Shown one piece after another: positions 32,340 to 45,335 of a DNA stretch of 64,000 nt. Position numbers and translations under genes: made by a program. The DNA comes from Eremophila alpestris peregrina (lineage: Eukaryota > Chordata > Aves > Passeriformes > Alaudidae), in the NCBI GenBank assembly GCA_009792885.1, contig WMCF01000023.1, positions 6,606,363 to 6,670,362 of the forward strand, written 5' to 3'. Below the pieces are notes generated by a model that made no database searches, was not told where the DNA came from, and saw only the letters and a program-made list of their open reading frames with translations. Position 1 is the stretch's first letter. Every line of letters starts with the position of its first letter.

Positions 32340-32790
32340 GGGAGAGGAGGCCATGGAGCTACTGCCAGGGCTGGAGCCCCTCTGCTCTGGAGCCAGCCTG
32401 GCACAGCTGGGGCTGCTCAGCTGCACAAGAGAAGGCTCCAGGCAGAGCTCAGAGCCCCTGCCAGGGCCTCAAGGGGCTCCAGGAGAGCTGCAGAGGCACT
32501 GGGGACAAGGCCTGGAGGGACAGGACACAGGCAATGGCTTCCCAGTGCCAGAGGGCAGGCACAGATGAGATCTTGGTAAGGAATTGCTGTCTGGGAGGGT
32601 GGGCAGGCCCTGGCACAGGGTGCCCAGAGCAGCTGTGGCTGCCCCTGGATCCCTGGCAGTGTCCAAGGCCAGGTTGGACAGGGCTTGGAGCAGCCTGGTC
32701 TAGTGGAAGGTGTCCCTGCCTATAGCAGGGGTGGAACTGGATGGGTTTTACTGTCCCTTCCCACCTAAAACCATCCCATTGTCCTGTAAC
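32340..32790 (+). repeat. CR1 LINE 3' part
   Basis: From 'ggagaggaggccatggagc' to 'cccacctaaaaccatccca'. Confidence 0.9.
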
Positions 32791-34227
32791 GCTCTCAAAG
32801 GCTGTCACGGTGGAGCATCCATTCCCAGGAGAGCAGCAGCACATTTACACCATGGACATGTTTCCCTTGCCGATTTCTGTAACCAAAGCCAAGGCTGCAG
32901 AAGCAGGGATGTGACTCCCAGCTTTTCTGGGATCTGTGTCTGCAGAGCTTCCTCCCTGTCTGGGGAGCAGGGAGCAGCTGCTGACCCCAGGCTTGGGGTC
33001 CTGCCCAGCAGGCCCTCAGCTCAGGGCACACGAGTGCTCCAGCTGGGCCTCCTTTGAAATCTGAAGGAGTTTTCCCTTGGACCGCAACAAAGCTTTGGTG
33101 CGTTCTAACTCCTGGAGAGAAGCTGGTGCAGGAAGGGGAAGGAAGCTGAGCTGAAATGCCCAGGTGAGGCATTGTGCAAGGCTGGTTATAAGAGGCATAA
33201 ATTTAGAGAAATTAAAACTCTGTACACATTTTTGTCCTGTTTCTTCTGCTCATCATCCTCAGTTATTGACCTAAATTCCTGTCTGGAGTCCAAGTCACAC
33301 GCTGCCTCCAAGCCAGCTCCAGTAACAAGATCAAAGCCCTGACCTAGACCAATCCTGTGTTCTGGCCAACAGCTACTTAACAGGACACGATGAACTTTAT
33401 ATCCAGTTCATCTTTGCAGGGATGAGCCAAAGGAGACTCTCATTTTTCAGTCTGGTCCGAAGATCCTCAGTTAACTTTTGCTGCCCTGTAATGGTGCTCC
33501 TTAAAGTTGTTTCCCCTTCCCAACTGGAGGACCAAAAGAACTAAGTGGAAAAAACCTGACAGTAGATGGGTGAAGCAACAAATTTGATTGTGTAAATGAA
33601 ATGCTGCCAAATGATCAAGAAAAAACTGAAGAAAGGAAAAAACTAAAAAAAAACCCCACCCACCAATGTTTTATTTTCTTCTAGCTCTATTACAAGTGAT
33701 TAAGTAGTGAGGGGAAGCAAGGATAAAACCAGATGGTCTTATGATATTTAAATAGATACTGTTTTCTTAAGATAATAATCACTAATACTGGAAATAACCA
33801 TAAAGGCAACTAGAAAAAAAATTTTCCACTCTTCCATTTACACTAAAATTGTATGTTAAAGAAACCCCAAACATTTTAATGAAGACTGTTTTAATTCAAA
33901 TCATGCCCTCTATGGATCACTGGAGCCAAAGCCAAGCTCTGCTCTTCATCATCAACGTCCAGAAACCATTTAGAAGACAGATTTTTTAGATAATTTTGCA
34001 TAATCTGTGGAGGAAAACCTGCGCCCATATTTTCCATTTGCATCCTTGGGTTGGCTCCCATCCATGATCCACTCCCTCTCCCCAGCAGATTCATATCCAT
34101 GTTCCTCATTGTTTTTTCTTCCAAGTTTTAGAAGAATCAGCCCTGCCCACTGCTGCCTAATTCAGAGAATCAGTGAGCTCATGGTTGTTCTCCAAAGGAT
34201 CAATATCTGCACCCAAATATGAGCTTC

Positions 34228-34738
34228 TCCTCTCAGCTCATACCCCACCTGCAGAGCTGCCTCCAGCCCTGCCTCCAACAGCACAAGCACCTGGAGCTGC
34301 TGCAGCCAGGCCAGAGGAGGCCACGGAGCTGCTGCCAGGGCTGGAGCCCCTCTGCTCTGGAGCCAGCCTGGCACAGCTGGGGCTGCTCCCCTGCACAAGA
34401 GAAGGCTCCAGGCAGAGCTCAGAGCCCCTGCCAGGGCCTCCAGGGGCTCCAGGAGAGCTGCAGAGGCACTGGGGACAAGGCCTGCAGGGACAGGACACAG
34501 GCAACGGCTTCCACTGCCAGAGGGCAGGCACAGATGGGATGTTGGGAAGGAATTGCTGTCTGGGAGGGTGGTGAGGCCCTGGCACAGGGTGCCCAGAGCA
34601 GCTGTGGCTGCCCCTGGATCCCTGGAAGTGTCCAAGTTGGAGGGGGCTTGGAGGCACCTGGTCTAGTGGAAGGTGTCCCTGCCCATGGCAGGGATGGGAA
34701 TGAGATGAGCTTGGTAGTCACTTTCCACCTCAACTGCT
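34228..34738 (+). repeat. CR1 LINE 3' part, longest sense copy
   Basis: It starts further upstream than most copies ('tcagctcataccccacctgcag') and ends 'cactttccacctcaactgc', with the terminal octamers lost. Confidence 0.9.
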
Positions 34739-36614
34739 GAGAAGCAATCTCACAGCACAGAGCTTGACCAAGGGCAACCAACATCCCAGCCCTCTCCAAG
34801 TCCTGAGTTTCTCCTTGTCTTCTTTCCCCACATGTGTGCTGTCTCCCCAGGATGTAATTCTCTGAGCATTCTGCCTGTCCTCAGCTGGGCAGTGGAAAAG
34901 GTACAGAAAAGCATTCAGGGCAAGCTTTGAAGTACCTGAGGATGAATTTTTTCTGCCCAGAAGCAGAAACTCCAGGAGCTCACAGCCCCTGTAACACCCA
35001 AGCAAGATTAGCAATGGCATTCCTTAGCAAGCTGACAGTGTCCCTGCAGCTCAGGGCCATGCATCAAAGCAGTTGAGCTCAGGAAACTGATTTTATATGT
35101 TTTTTATTAAACAGGGATAGAGAAGAACCTGTTCCAAGCCAGGCCGCCATCTGGTCCCTGTCTTTAACCTTTGTGTTCTGGGGATGCTGGAAGAGAGGAA
35201 GCCCCTGTGCAGAGTCACTCAGAGCTCCATCTCCATCTGCATCCTCTCCTAGGACCTCTCAGGAGAAACACATCTGGCAGCCCCCTCTCACCTGTGTCTC
35301 AGAAAGGAAACCCTCTCTGCTGAGCTTCCAGAGAGAGGTGTAAGGCACAGGTGGGCAGAGGACACTCCTGCATTGATGTCCCTCCTGGCTGGGTCATGCT
35401 GCTGCTGGCCCACAGTGGTCACCTGTGAGCCCAGTACAACAAAAGCCCTCGAGGCAGTGTGGAATTTCCCAACAGGAGCTGTGATAACAGCAGCAGGTCT
35501 GGTGCACCCAGCCACGGTGGAGGCCACCAGAGGTCCAGGCTGTTTGCCAAGGATCAACCTTCCTGCCACTGGAAGATGCTATTGGAGCCAAACAACACAT
35601 TCCAAACCTCAGAGGAATTTACAGGGCTCCCTCCTTGATATCTTTGTGCATCCTGTCTTGAGCATCCTGAAGAAGCAGCTACTATTCATGGCAGGATCAG
35701 CCGTTCCTGGGAGGCTACTGAGTTAGGCTGGGGTTGCAGCGCTGGTCCCTGTGCTCTGCTGTTGTACCAGCAACTTGGAAGGATGTACCTTCCCCAGGCA
35801 CATCCTGTGTCCTTCTGAGCCACCACCAGCTGGTGACCTTAGGATCATACCTGAACCTGTGGTCAGTTTGGGAATTTAGGTTGAAGGACTGTGTCCTCCC
35901 CCAGCTCAGTGAGGATCTGCAGAGGTTGTGCAGCAGCAGGGCTGTGGTCTCTGATCACTCCATCCATCTGATTTTTCTTTAAAGCCAGGATGAAGCCGCC
36001 TGCAGCTCCTGCTTTACACCAGCTCTGGACCTGGCCAGAGAGGTGGAACAGCTGCTCACTGCCAGGGCCGAGCTGGGGCTGATTTACACTTTGGGAGATG
36101 GGCACACCAGCAAGCCTGTTTGTTTGTAAACCAAGGATGATTTATCCCTCTTAGTAATTCAGCGTCCTTCTGAAGGCACACGATGTCAGCCCAATTCAGC
36201 AGCCCTTTTATTTTTTATTTTATTCCTGCATAATCCATGCTGCAGACAAAGAGGCACATTGTTCTACTCTGGCTGACAAACAAAAGCTGTTTTTTTATAA
36301 ATTCCTGCTGTGGTGTTTTCTCCCCATTTTGCTGTATCAGCTTTTAACTTCCATTAAAAAAAAAAAAAGGTATTATTTTAAAAAGAAGCAAAATTTGTTT
36401 GTGTAATCCAGCTGAGTTACCTCCTTATGCAATTTCAGCAGCATTTTGCTGCTCCAATGGCCAGGAGGCTGTTTGTGCCAGCCTATCTAGACTGCCTTGC
36501 CTAAAACGTTGTAGTTTTAGTGGGACTGGACTCAAGAAACAAAGCAAAGGACCAGGTCCAGGTTTAGGCATGTACTGATGTGTAGTTTTTCATCCTGCTT
36601 TCAGGGGGAAAAAA

Positions 36615-36945
36615 CTGTAGAATCCCAGAATGGCTTGGGTTGGAAGAGACACTAAAATTATCTCATTCCATCCCCCTGCCCTGGGCAGGGACACCTCCCA
36701 CTATCCCAGGTTGCTTAAAGCCCCAGTGTCCAATCTGGCCTTGGACACTTCTAGGGATGGAACAGCCACAGATGCTCTGGACAACATCAGGGTCTCCCCA
36801 TCCTCCCAGCCAGCAATTCCTTCCCAATATCCCATCTGTCTCTGCCCTCTAGCACTGGGAATCCTTTCCTCCTTGTCCTGTCTGTTCAAACCCTCGTACA
36901 AAGTCCCTCTCCAGTGCTTCTGTGGTCCTCCCATATACATTTGTT
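36615..36945 (-). repeat. CR1 LINE 3' part
   Basis: Starts 'ctgtagaatcccagaatggc' and continues through 'ccctgggcagggacacctccc' to 'gtccctctccagtgcttctg'. Confidence 0.88.
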
Positions 36946-39900
36946 ATGATGGAGCAGTTGGAGCCAGGTTGCAGATTTTAGGAGATGTTACCTTGAATTT
37001 TGTGAACTGATCCACTGCCCCATGGCAGAAAGTTCTGGGGAAAGTCACAAGAGCCAACAAAAAAATCCCTGTGCTTGTTAAACTGCAGACGATCTCTGCA
37101 CCCATTGAGAGTTGACCTGTTGCAAAATGCACACCAAACATCCCCCTCCTGGCCACTGGGCTCTTGTTTCCTCTTCAGGGTCTCTGGAGATGATGCTGAA
37201 GCAATCATAGTTCAGTATTATTTTGACTGGCTGTCTGACCACAAGAAGGGTCTATGGCTGTAGCACAGAACTGAAAAGTAGAGCCAAGGTTGGTCATCAA
37301 CACTGATACCCAAGGACAACCCAAAGGTCACAGACTGGCATGGAGAGACCAAATGCTCTCCAAACCCATTGGAAATCTGCTGAAAGCAGACCAAGAGGTT
37401 GCTGGTCTCTGTTCCTGCAGGATACTTGAAACCCACCCAGGTCCTGAGGCCAGCAATCTCTTGAGAGCATCCCTGTAACTCACTGTGCTCACTGCACCTG
37501 CTGCCCACAGGTGAAACTGCTCCAGGTTTGGACATCAGCTTCTTGCTGATGTGTGAGAGGTGGGAAAGGGCATTACCAGCTGCCCAGCCTGGCTGAAGGT
37601 GGTTTTCAAGGGTGAAATCTGTTTAAAGACAAATATTTATGTTGGCTCTGTCCTGATCTTGTGGTTTTTCTTTCAAGTGAAAGGCTGATGGGCCTGAGAC
37701 AATTCTATTGCAGATGCACAGCAAACTCAGGACAGTTGCAGAGCATTTGGAAGTTCCCAAGGGATGTTTTATGATGTGCAAAGAGTGACCCCAGTCACCC
37801 ATGTGGCAATCCTGCGCACATCTGAGTACAAACACAAGTTAGAATAAGGAGAAAGGCCTCTCAACTCCATGCAAAACATCAAGAACCAACGCTGACCAAG
37901 GGTGAAGAAAAGGGCATGTTTATTATGGCAACCTTTTCCAACAGTAGGAGAACATTATCAGAGCTCCCACCTCACTGGAATCTGCAGAATAAACAGTTCC
38001 TGATGCTGGATCACCATGGGCTGGCTTCAAATTCAAATTCAAATGTTTCTGGGCATAATCCTGTCCCTAGAGTGTTCCTTACACCCTCAAGAGAGCACAC
38101 CAGAAAGCTTGTGATGCCCCTCACTGGTCCTGTAAAGCTGCAGGACAGCCTCCCACCACTCACTGGAGTAAAACCAACTCTCTCCATTCATCCATGACCA
38201 GACTTCTTGGGCAACAGCCCAGGGATGTGGTCCCCAAACTCCAGCAGCCTGGAAGTGCTCAGGCTGGGGAGCATCAAACTGGAGGAGCCATTTGCTGTCA
38301 GATTGCAAGGGGAAGCCAAAAGTAAGTGACAGACTAACTGGGGACAGAGCAACTCTCCACAGACCATTGGTGTTCCTGTGCAGTCTTGGAGCACTGGCAG
38401 CATTGAAAAATAAGCAAGGAAATTTCCAGCTCATCCACTTCCTAATCAGATGAAAAGAGAGGACAAAGTCATGAAAGATTAAACTCTAAAAGAAGAGTCT
38501 GTGCAGTAAAACCACAGATAAAATAATTTTCTCTGCCTGTGAGGGTACCACTAGAGCGGTATTATGTTGGTGGAGTTCAGGGTTCTGAAGAACTTCTAAG
38601 GTGTCGTGTGCCCAAGGAAGAAGGGATTGGGCTCCTCTGGACTGTTCAGAGGGCACACCAAGCCGTGGAGGGGATGTGTCCCCCATGCCTATCCTTCGAT
38701 GGCATCCCCTTTGTCTTCATCATTGCTGCTATCGTGTCCCTTATTCTTCAAAACTCGCAGAAACCAAGGCTAAGGTGATCATTCTCCTTGAACAAAGACC
38801 TGTTCTACAGGAGAGGAGAGCATGCCACGCATAAAACTGAGCCCCCAGACCAGTTCTCCTGCATGTTTGCAAGAGCTCCTGCTGGAACTCAGCATTTTAT
38901 GGACTGTGGTGGATGCTTTCCCTTCTCAAGAGACAAGAAACACAGGTTTTGCACAGGGCTTTCTACATATGCAAGAATTTCTATCTTGGAGCACTCCAGA
39001 TTTCCAGATCTGTAGATAAATCCTTCTTACCTGCCTATGATCACCTGCTGCATGGGGCTTGGACTGCAAATCAATACCCTTCTCTGATCACTTTCTTGCA
39101 CCTCCTGGAAAAGGTGGACACTAAAGCAGATAAAAAACCACTGCTGGCCCTGCCTTTGGTGTGAAAATCAGTGATTTCAGGGTACTAAATAGGTGTTATA
39201 ACTTCCAAGTGCCTCACAAGGCAGGGAGTGCCTCCTACCAGATACTGTCCCAGGACAAAAACTGAGAGAAGCACAGTATGGATGAGTTTCGGAACATGTG
39301 GCTGCTGTCAGCCCTGGCATGGTAGAAAGGGAAAGGTCCACGGACAGACCTTGTCTAAGTTGTCAGCATCCTGTGGAGTGTGGGCTGTGGAGCTGAAGTA
39401 TCCATCTACCTATTGATACACCCAGTAGTAAAATAAAAACAGTTAACCTGATAACTCCTCTGCAGTTTTTATGTTGAAGTTTTTATGTCTTTCGAAAAAA
39501 ACACAGAGAAACACACAAAAATAACCCTCCCAAAACCTCACCCATCAATGTCAACTTTCTAGGTCTTATAAGATCAACATTTTAGATCCAACTTAAATGC
39601 TTAAGATGAAATTTTAAGCATCAGTTAGATCAAACACAGAGGATGTAATAGCCAACCCCTTGGAATTTAACTGAGGCTTCTCCAACTCACTGAAATTGAG
39701 CTCCACTTAAAATCTTATGCATGGTTGTTTGGAACAGCTCTAAAAGCTTTAGAAATTTCCACATAGCACTAAGAGAACGTCTCAAAACCAGAGTCTTACT
39801 TAGGCATGTCACCTTTACCTACCAAAACCATCATCTTTTGTAAATGTCTCCTATATGGCAACAGGGAACTCAGTGTTTAACAGCACAAAATCCTCACTCT

Positions 39901-39947
39901 GCTTTTTAACACAAGTAAGTTCCCCAATGGTTTGGTTATGGAACCAC

Positions 39948-40350
39948 AGAATTTTTTAGGATCAAAAAATTTGAGATCATTCCCAGCACTGCCAAACCCA
40001 CCACTGACCCATGTCCCCAAGTGCCACATCCACACAACTTTTAAATCCTGGCAGGGAAGGGGACTCCACCACTGCCCTGGGCAGCTGTGCCAGGGCTGGA
40101 CAGACATTTCCATGAAGAAATTTTCCCTCATTTCTAGCTTAAACCTCCCCTGGCCCAGCCTGAGGCCGTTCCCTCTCCTCCTGTCCCTGTCCCCTGGCAG
40201 CAGAGCCCGTCCCCCCCAGCTGTCCCCTCCTGGCAGGGAGTTGTGCAGAGCCACAAGGTCCCCCCTGAGCCTCCTCTTCTCCAGCTTGAGCCCCTTTCCC
40301 AGCTTCCTCAGCCTCTGCTGGGGCTCCAGCCCCTTCCTCAGCTCTCTTGA
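39948..40350 (-). repeat. CR1 LINE 3' part
   Basis: Starts 'accacagaattttttagg' and runs to 'ccttcctcagctctcttg'. It reaches further into the CR1 body than its sister at 27.7 kb. Confidence 0.9.
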
Positions 40351-41823
40351 TCAAGGCTGCTTCAGCTTGGCAAGAAAACAACACTTTTCCCTTCACTTTT
40401 TACCCGCTGCTGGGTATTTGTCACCTGCAGGTAAGACCATCTCTTCACTTAGACAATGAACTGCTCTGCCCTGGCAGCAGACTGGAAGCGGGAGGAAAAC
40501 CCCTTGTTTTCAATTTTTAGAACAGGCAAAGACCACAGAAGGAATTAGCTAATAAAATCCTTTATGTTACATGGAAAAAAAATAGAAGGAACCTTGACTA
40601 CATTGTGTCAGACACTGTAGCATCTGAACTCGATTTGCTACCAGAGATAACAAGATAACATCCTTTTCTTTGTATCTCAAACCACTGTTGGTTTGTTTCA
40701 AACCAGATTTCCAGAGTCTGGCTATGCAATATGATATTTTTCTTGACCAAGTTGATGGATAAGCCATTTTTCCCTTATCTGAAAACAGCTGACAACAACA
40801 TACACTGCATTTATGGAGTATTTTAATCTTGGGTGAAGCATTTATGGATCATGGGCCTTGCTCCACTTTCAGCTGCATCTGTGTAAGCCCGTGCTTGGCT
40901 GGGAGGGATATAAATTAAAGGAGGGCAGAAATCACTGCAGTGTGTGCAACAACAAAACAAGAATTAACTCCATATGAAGCCCATTTGGCTCTGGCAGGGC
41001 TTATTTGTTTTCCCTGTGTTTTCTTTACTCCTGCTGCTCAGCGTGAAGGGAAGATAAAGAGATGGCTGTAGATTGCCTTGCATAATAAAGCAGATTTTAT
41101 TCCAGAGGATTTCATTAGTATGGGAAAGAAAGTAGGTCTTGGAGGCCTTAAAATAGATCAAAACCCCATCTTTCTAGGTGCTGTACAGGTAGTCACTAAA
41201 TAAAGAGCCAGGGATCTGGCAGGGATCACCCTGCATAAACCAGCAGTAGGGAGCATGGGGGAAAACAAAGGTCCAGCGCAAGCAAAGTGAATTAGCCAGG
41301 TCACAATACCTGGCTAATACAATCAGTGGCTCTCAGATCTCTGCAATACCCACTAAACACCTCTGCGGAGATCCTCTGGATGAATTACCACCCCCAGGAA
41401 GCACAGCATGTCTCATCAGCTTGAGGTCTGTCCCTGAACCAAAACCCCATATGACACTTATACACCACACAATATTCCTGAGCCACCAAAGTTCTCATAA
41501 GTGATTAGGAAAAGCTCCCTTCAGCTCCAAGCTCAGGGCCAGTGAAGGTTCATTTCCCTGGTGGGACTCAGTGCTCAGAGTGGAGCTGGGGTGACGAACC
41601 CTGTGTGTGACACCTGCTTCTTCACACTGCCCTGCTGACAGCCAGGCCTCCAGGGAATGATCCCTTGGGGTTTGCAGAGACTGAACATCTGCCAACACCT
41701 GCACTCACCTGGAGTGGCTCTGCTCATTCCAGAGATCTCCCAGTGTGTTCACTGGTGGGTACCAGGAAGAACGCCTTTGCCACGTTTCTTTCCCCAGATC
41801 TGTGTGTGTTTTTTAGAAAAAAA

Positions 41824-42215
41824 TGGAATCATAGAATCATCAAAGCTGGAAGACACTTTAAGATCATTAAGCCCAGCTGTCCACCCAGCACTGTCACTGC
41901 AACCCCTAAACCACATCTGCCAGATCCCAGCTCCTCTTAAACACCTTTCAGGGATGGTGACTCTGCAAACTGATCCAACACCTTACCACTTTGACAGTGA
42001 AAACATATTTTCTAACATCTAATCTGAATCTCCCCTCTCTCAGTTTTAGGCCATTTCCTCTGGTCCTCTCACCTCAGCCACAGCAGAAGAGACCAGCCCC
42101 CACACCCCTGCACTCTCCTGTCAGGAAGTTGTGGAGAGCAATGAGACCCCCTCTGAGCCTCCTTTTCTTTGGACTAAACAACCCCAGCTCCCTCAGCTGA
42201 TCCTACAGAAGTTAG
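41824..42215 (-). repeat. CR1 LINE 3' part
   Basis: Starts 'ggaatcatagaatcatcaaagc' and ends in 'aacaaccccagctccctcagctg', the start of the retained CR1 body. Confidence 0.9.
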
Positions 42216-42419
42216 GTACCTAGGGATTTTTAACCTTAAAAAAAACCCCAAAAGACCAAACAAATTAACACACAACCCAACAATGGCACCTTCCCTAACC
42301 CATTTTTTTTCCTCTGCATATATGAATCAGAAATTTCACTTCCAAAGCATCCCCTGTGGGATTCACTAAAACTTTAAACTTTTTTTCTCGTTATAAGGAC
42401 TGTGACGGGGCAGAGAATT

Positions 42420-42660
42420 AGAATGAAATTGTAGAATAGTTTGAGTTGGAAGGGATCTTTAAAGCCCACCTCATTCTGTCCTCTGCCATGTGCAGAGACA
42501 TCTTCCACTATCCCACATTGCTCCAATCCTCCTCCAACCTTGTCTTGGACACCTCCAGGGAGGGGCCCCACCACTTTCACAAATGATAATTCCTTCCCAA
42601 TTTCCCATCCAACCCTGCCCTCTGGCAGTGGGAAGCCACTGCCCCTTGTCCTAGTGGTAG

Positions 42661-42662
<2 letters not shown>
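42420..42662 (-). repeat. CR1 LINE 3' part
   Basis: Starts 'tagaatgaaattgtagaatag' and is cut at 'ccccttgtcctagtgg', where a CA repeat begins. Confidence 0.88.

Positions 42663-42663
<1 letters not shown>

Positions 42664-42704
<41 letters not shown>
42664..42704. repeat. (CA)n microsatellite
   Basis: About twenty uninterrupted CA units directly at the truncated end of a CR1 copy. Confidence 0.98.
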
Positions 42705-42707
<3 letters not shown>

Positions 42708-44129
42708 GACAATAATTACATGAAGAGATGGAGATGTGGATATTGCAGTCAGCATTTACCAAACACCTAAAACTGCACAGAAACTATATTTTGCATTGTG
42801 GGCCAATTCCAAGGAAAATTGGAGAGCATCAGGGATACAGGGAGTGAGGCTGTTCTCCTGCCCAGTTTTGCAGGTTCATGACATTTGGAGCACTCTGGAT
42901 GCTGCTCCAGCCTTTATGACACAGTCACTCTGGGGTGTGTTCAGGCAGCATTTTTCAGATGCTGAGGATATACAGTGAAGACTTAGAAAAACCTCATTGA
43001 AAAATCTTAGATAAATCTAAGCACCTCTTTTTAGGGCTGCACCAGAGGCAGAATCAGGTGCTCCACCATAAGAGAAGTGGGTTGCTTTTGCCAGGGTTTG
43101 AGCTAGTGCAGGGTTATGGCTCTTGAGATCTTGTCCAAAGCAGTGCTGTCCTGAAAGAGGCAGCTAGATGTGGGAAACCTCTGTCTCTATGCCAGAAAGA
43201 ACAGATGTCTACTAAACAACCAGACTCCCTCAAACATGTGTAACTGATAATATTCCAAATTAGTGTTCCAGGTAGAAATTCTGCAAGCAAGAAGAGCACT
43301 TTATAATTTTTAATCTCAGGAGACTGGTCTCTCTGCTTCAGGGAGATGTGCTCAGTGCTGGAGCCTGTGCTGCTGGCCAGGCTCCAGGACTGAGTGTATC
43401 AGGTTTCTGCCTCTGTATTTGCACATGGTTTTAGATTTGGGAGGAGAAGCCCTTCCTCTTGTGACAGCCTGTCCTGGATTTCTGGATTTTCAGCTGCCCA
43501 AGTACTGAATGGATTTCAAAAAGTGTAGGTCCTGTTTAGGCTGAAGAAGACAACTTCAGTTTTTATCCTTGAGGAGAGTTTTTATGCTCCCCTTGGTGTT
43601 TTTTTATTCCCTCCATGATTCTGAGCCTTACTTAGGTATCTAAGTAACTTTCTTTGCAGCTGAATTTGGTAACAGGGGCCACTTTTCCACGTGCCTGGGC
43701 ATCTGATGAATCAATGATTATTTTTCCCCTGGTATCTCTCTCTTATTTCAGACATTTCAGTCATCTAAAACAACAGCTTTGTATTTCCAGGTTTTGAGCG
43801 TTCACCTTTCTGAACTCACTTTCTCAACTCTTTGACTGCACTTGATTTGTTTCCATCACATGGGAAATTGGCCAGAGCATGGATCTGACTCAGCATAAAC
43901 ATATTTAGAAGCCAATAAACCCATATTTTTAAACTTGCTCACTCCCCCCCTTGTTATGTTCCCTGTAAGTGTCGAGGTTTTTCACACATTGACCACATCC
44001 AGCTTCCACCCTTGTCCTCAGTCAACCTCTTGTTACTGGTAAGCTCTGAGCTGCATCTCCTGGGACTGTTTGATTGACCTGTTTTGTCATTTTCTTTCTC
44101 CTCTATCCTATTGACTGAGACTGGTGGTA

Positions 44130-44272
44130 TTCCCCATTCCTGGGAGTGTTGAAGGACAGGTTGGATGGGGCTTAGAGCAGCCTGGGATACTGGAAGGTGT
44201 CCCTGCTCTTGGCAAGGGGTGGAACAGGGTGAAGTTTAAGGTCCCTTCCCAACCCAAACCATTCTGGGATCT
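44130..44272 (+). repeat. CR1 LINE 3' tail
   Basis: From 'cctgggagtgttgaaggac' to 'caacccaaaccattctggg'. Confidence 0.88.
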
Positions 44273-44680
44273 CTTCTGCTTGGAGTGGCAGAACTTCTTC
44301 AGCTTTTCAGAGTAGCAGATACAGAGGGGATGGTGAGGTTTTGGGGCTGGGAAGTCCTAAGGTCCTGTGCAGACCAGCTTTCTAGGTGGTGTTTGGAAAC
44401 CAGGAATGGCTCACGAGGCTGGTTTCCTCAGAGCTGCTGGCGAATGTGGAGCTGCCTGCATGTGCCAAGTCCCAGCCATAAATAAAACCCAACTGCCCCT
44501 CTGCTAAGCCATGCATCAAGTGAAGCCCCTGGGAATGGGATCAGTGCCTCGCTTCAAATGCAAATCGCTGTTGGTGCCGGCGAAGCCCCGGGTTCACATG
44601 CGCCATTCTTCCAGCCCTGAGAGCCAGACAAGGCCTCAGTGAGGGATAAAGCACCTGACTGGACTCTGACCTGTGGGCCT

Positions 44681-44727
44681 GTGTGTGAGTATGGATGTGT
44701 GTGAGTGTGTGTGAGTGTGAGTGTGAG

Positions 44728-44764
<37 letters not shown>
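44681..44764. repeat. (TG)n microsatellite, partly interrupted
   Basis: An imperfect 'gtgtgtgagtgtgagtg' lead-in followed by about seventeen pure TG units at 44731-44764. It lies just left of a G/C-rich unique stretch. Confidence 0.95.
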
Positions 44765-44767
<3 letters not shown>

Positions 44768-45107
44768 GGGTTTTTCCTCCGCCCGGGCCTTCCCCTGGGC
44801 ACCGCTGCTGCCTAAATGGCGCAGGCCTGTCCGTCACGGTCTGCTGCCTCTTGGCCGGCTTCCACCTGGCAGCCTCCCTGCTAAACCCATCAAACAAAAC
44901 AGCTCCTCTGTGGGGTCTGCATCGCTTTCTGCGGGGTTTGGGAGCTGCCAGAGAGGACCTTGGGATGCCATGGGCAGCAGTGAGAGAGGGAGAGGTGTCC
45001 ACCATCACCCACCACGTGTCACGAACAGGGGTCTGTTTCTTACAAAGACCAATTTTTTAGCAAGGCTTGTTGTGACAAGGACAAGGCCTTAAACTGAAAG
45101 GCAGGAG

Positions 45108-45335
45108 GTGTATATGGGATACTGGGAAGGAATTGCTGGCTGGGAGGGTGGGGAGGCCCTGGCACAGGGTGCCCAGAGCAGCTGTGGCTGTCCCTGGATC
45201 CCTGGCAGTGTCCAAGGCCATGCTGAACGGGTTTTGGAGCAGCCTGGTCTAGTGGTATGTGTCCCTGCCCATGGCAGAGCACAGAATGAAATGATCCTTA
45301 AAGTCCTTTCCAACCCAAACCAGCCTAGGATTACT
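45108..45335 (+). repeat. CR1 LINE 3' part
   Basis: From 'gtgtatatgggatactggg' to 'ccaacccaaaccagcctagg'. Confidence 0.9.

Larger units (their letters stand above)
28726..36614. other. Intergenic DNA downstream of LIPG, first part
   Basis: Unique sequence separated by the CR1 copies listed. No coding exon with both splice sites and a recognisable family was found. Confidence 0.55.
36946..44129. other. Intergenic DNA downstream of LIPG, second part
   Basis: Unique AT-rich DNA with CR1 copies and one CA repeat. A modest 11-bp inverted repeat lies at 41292-41319. No gene is recognised. Confidence 0.55.
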
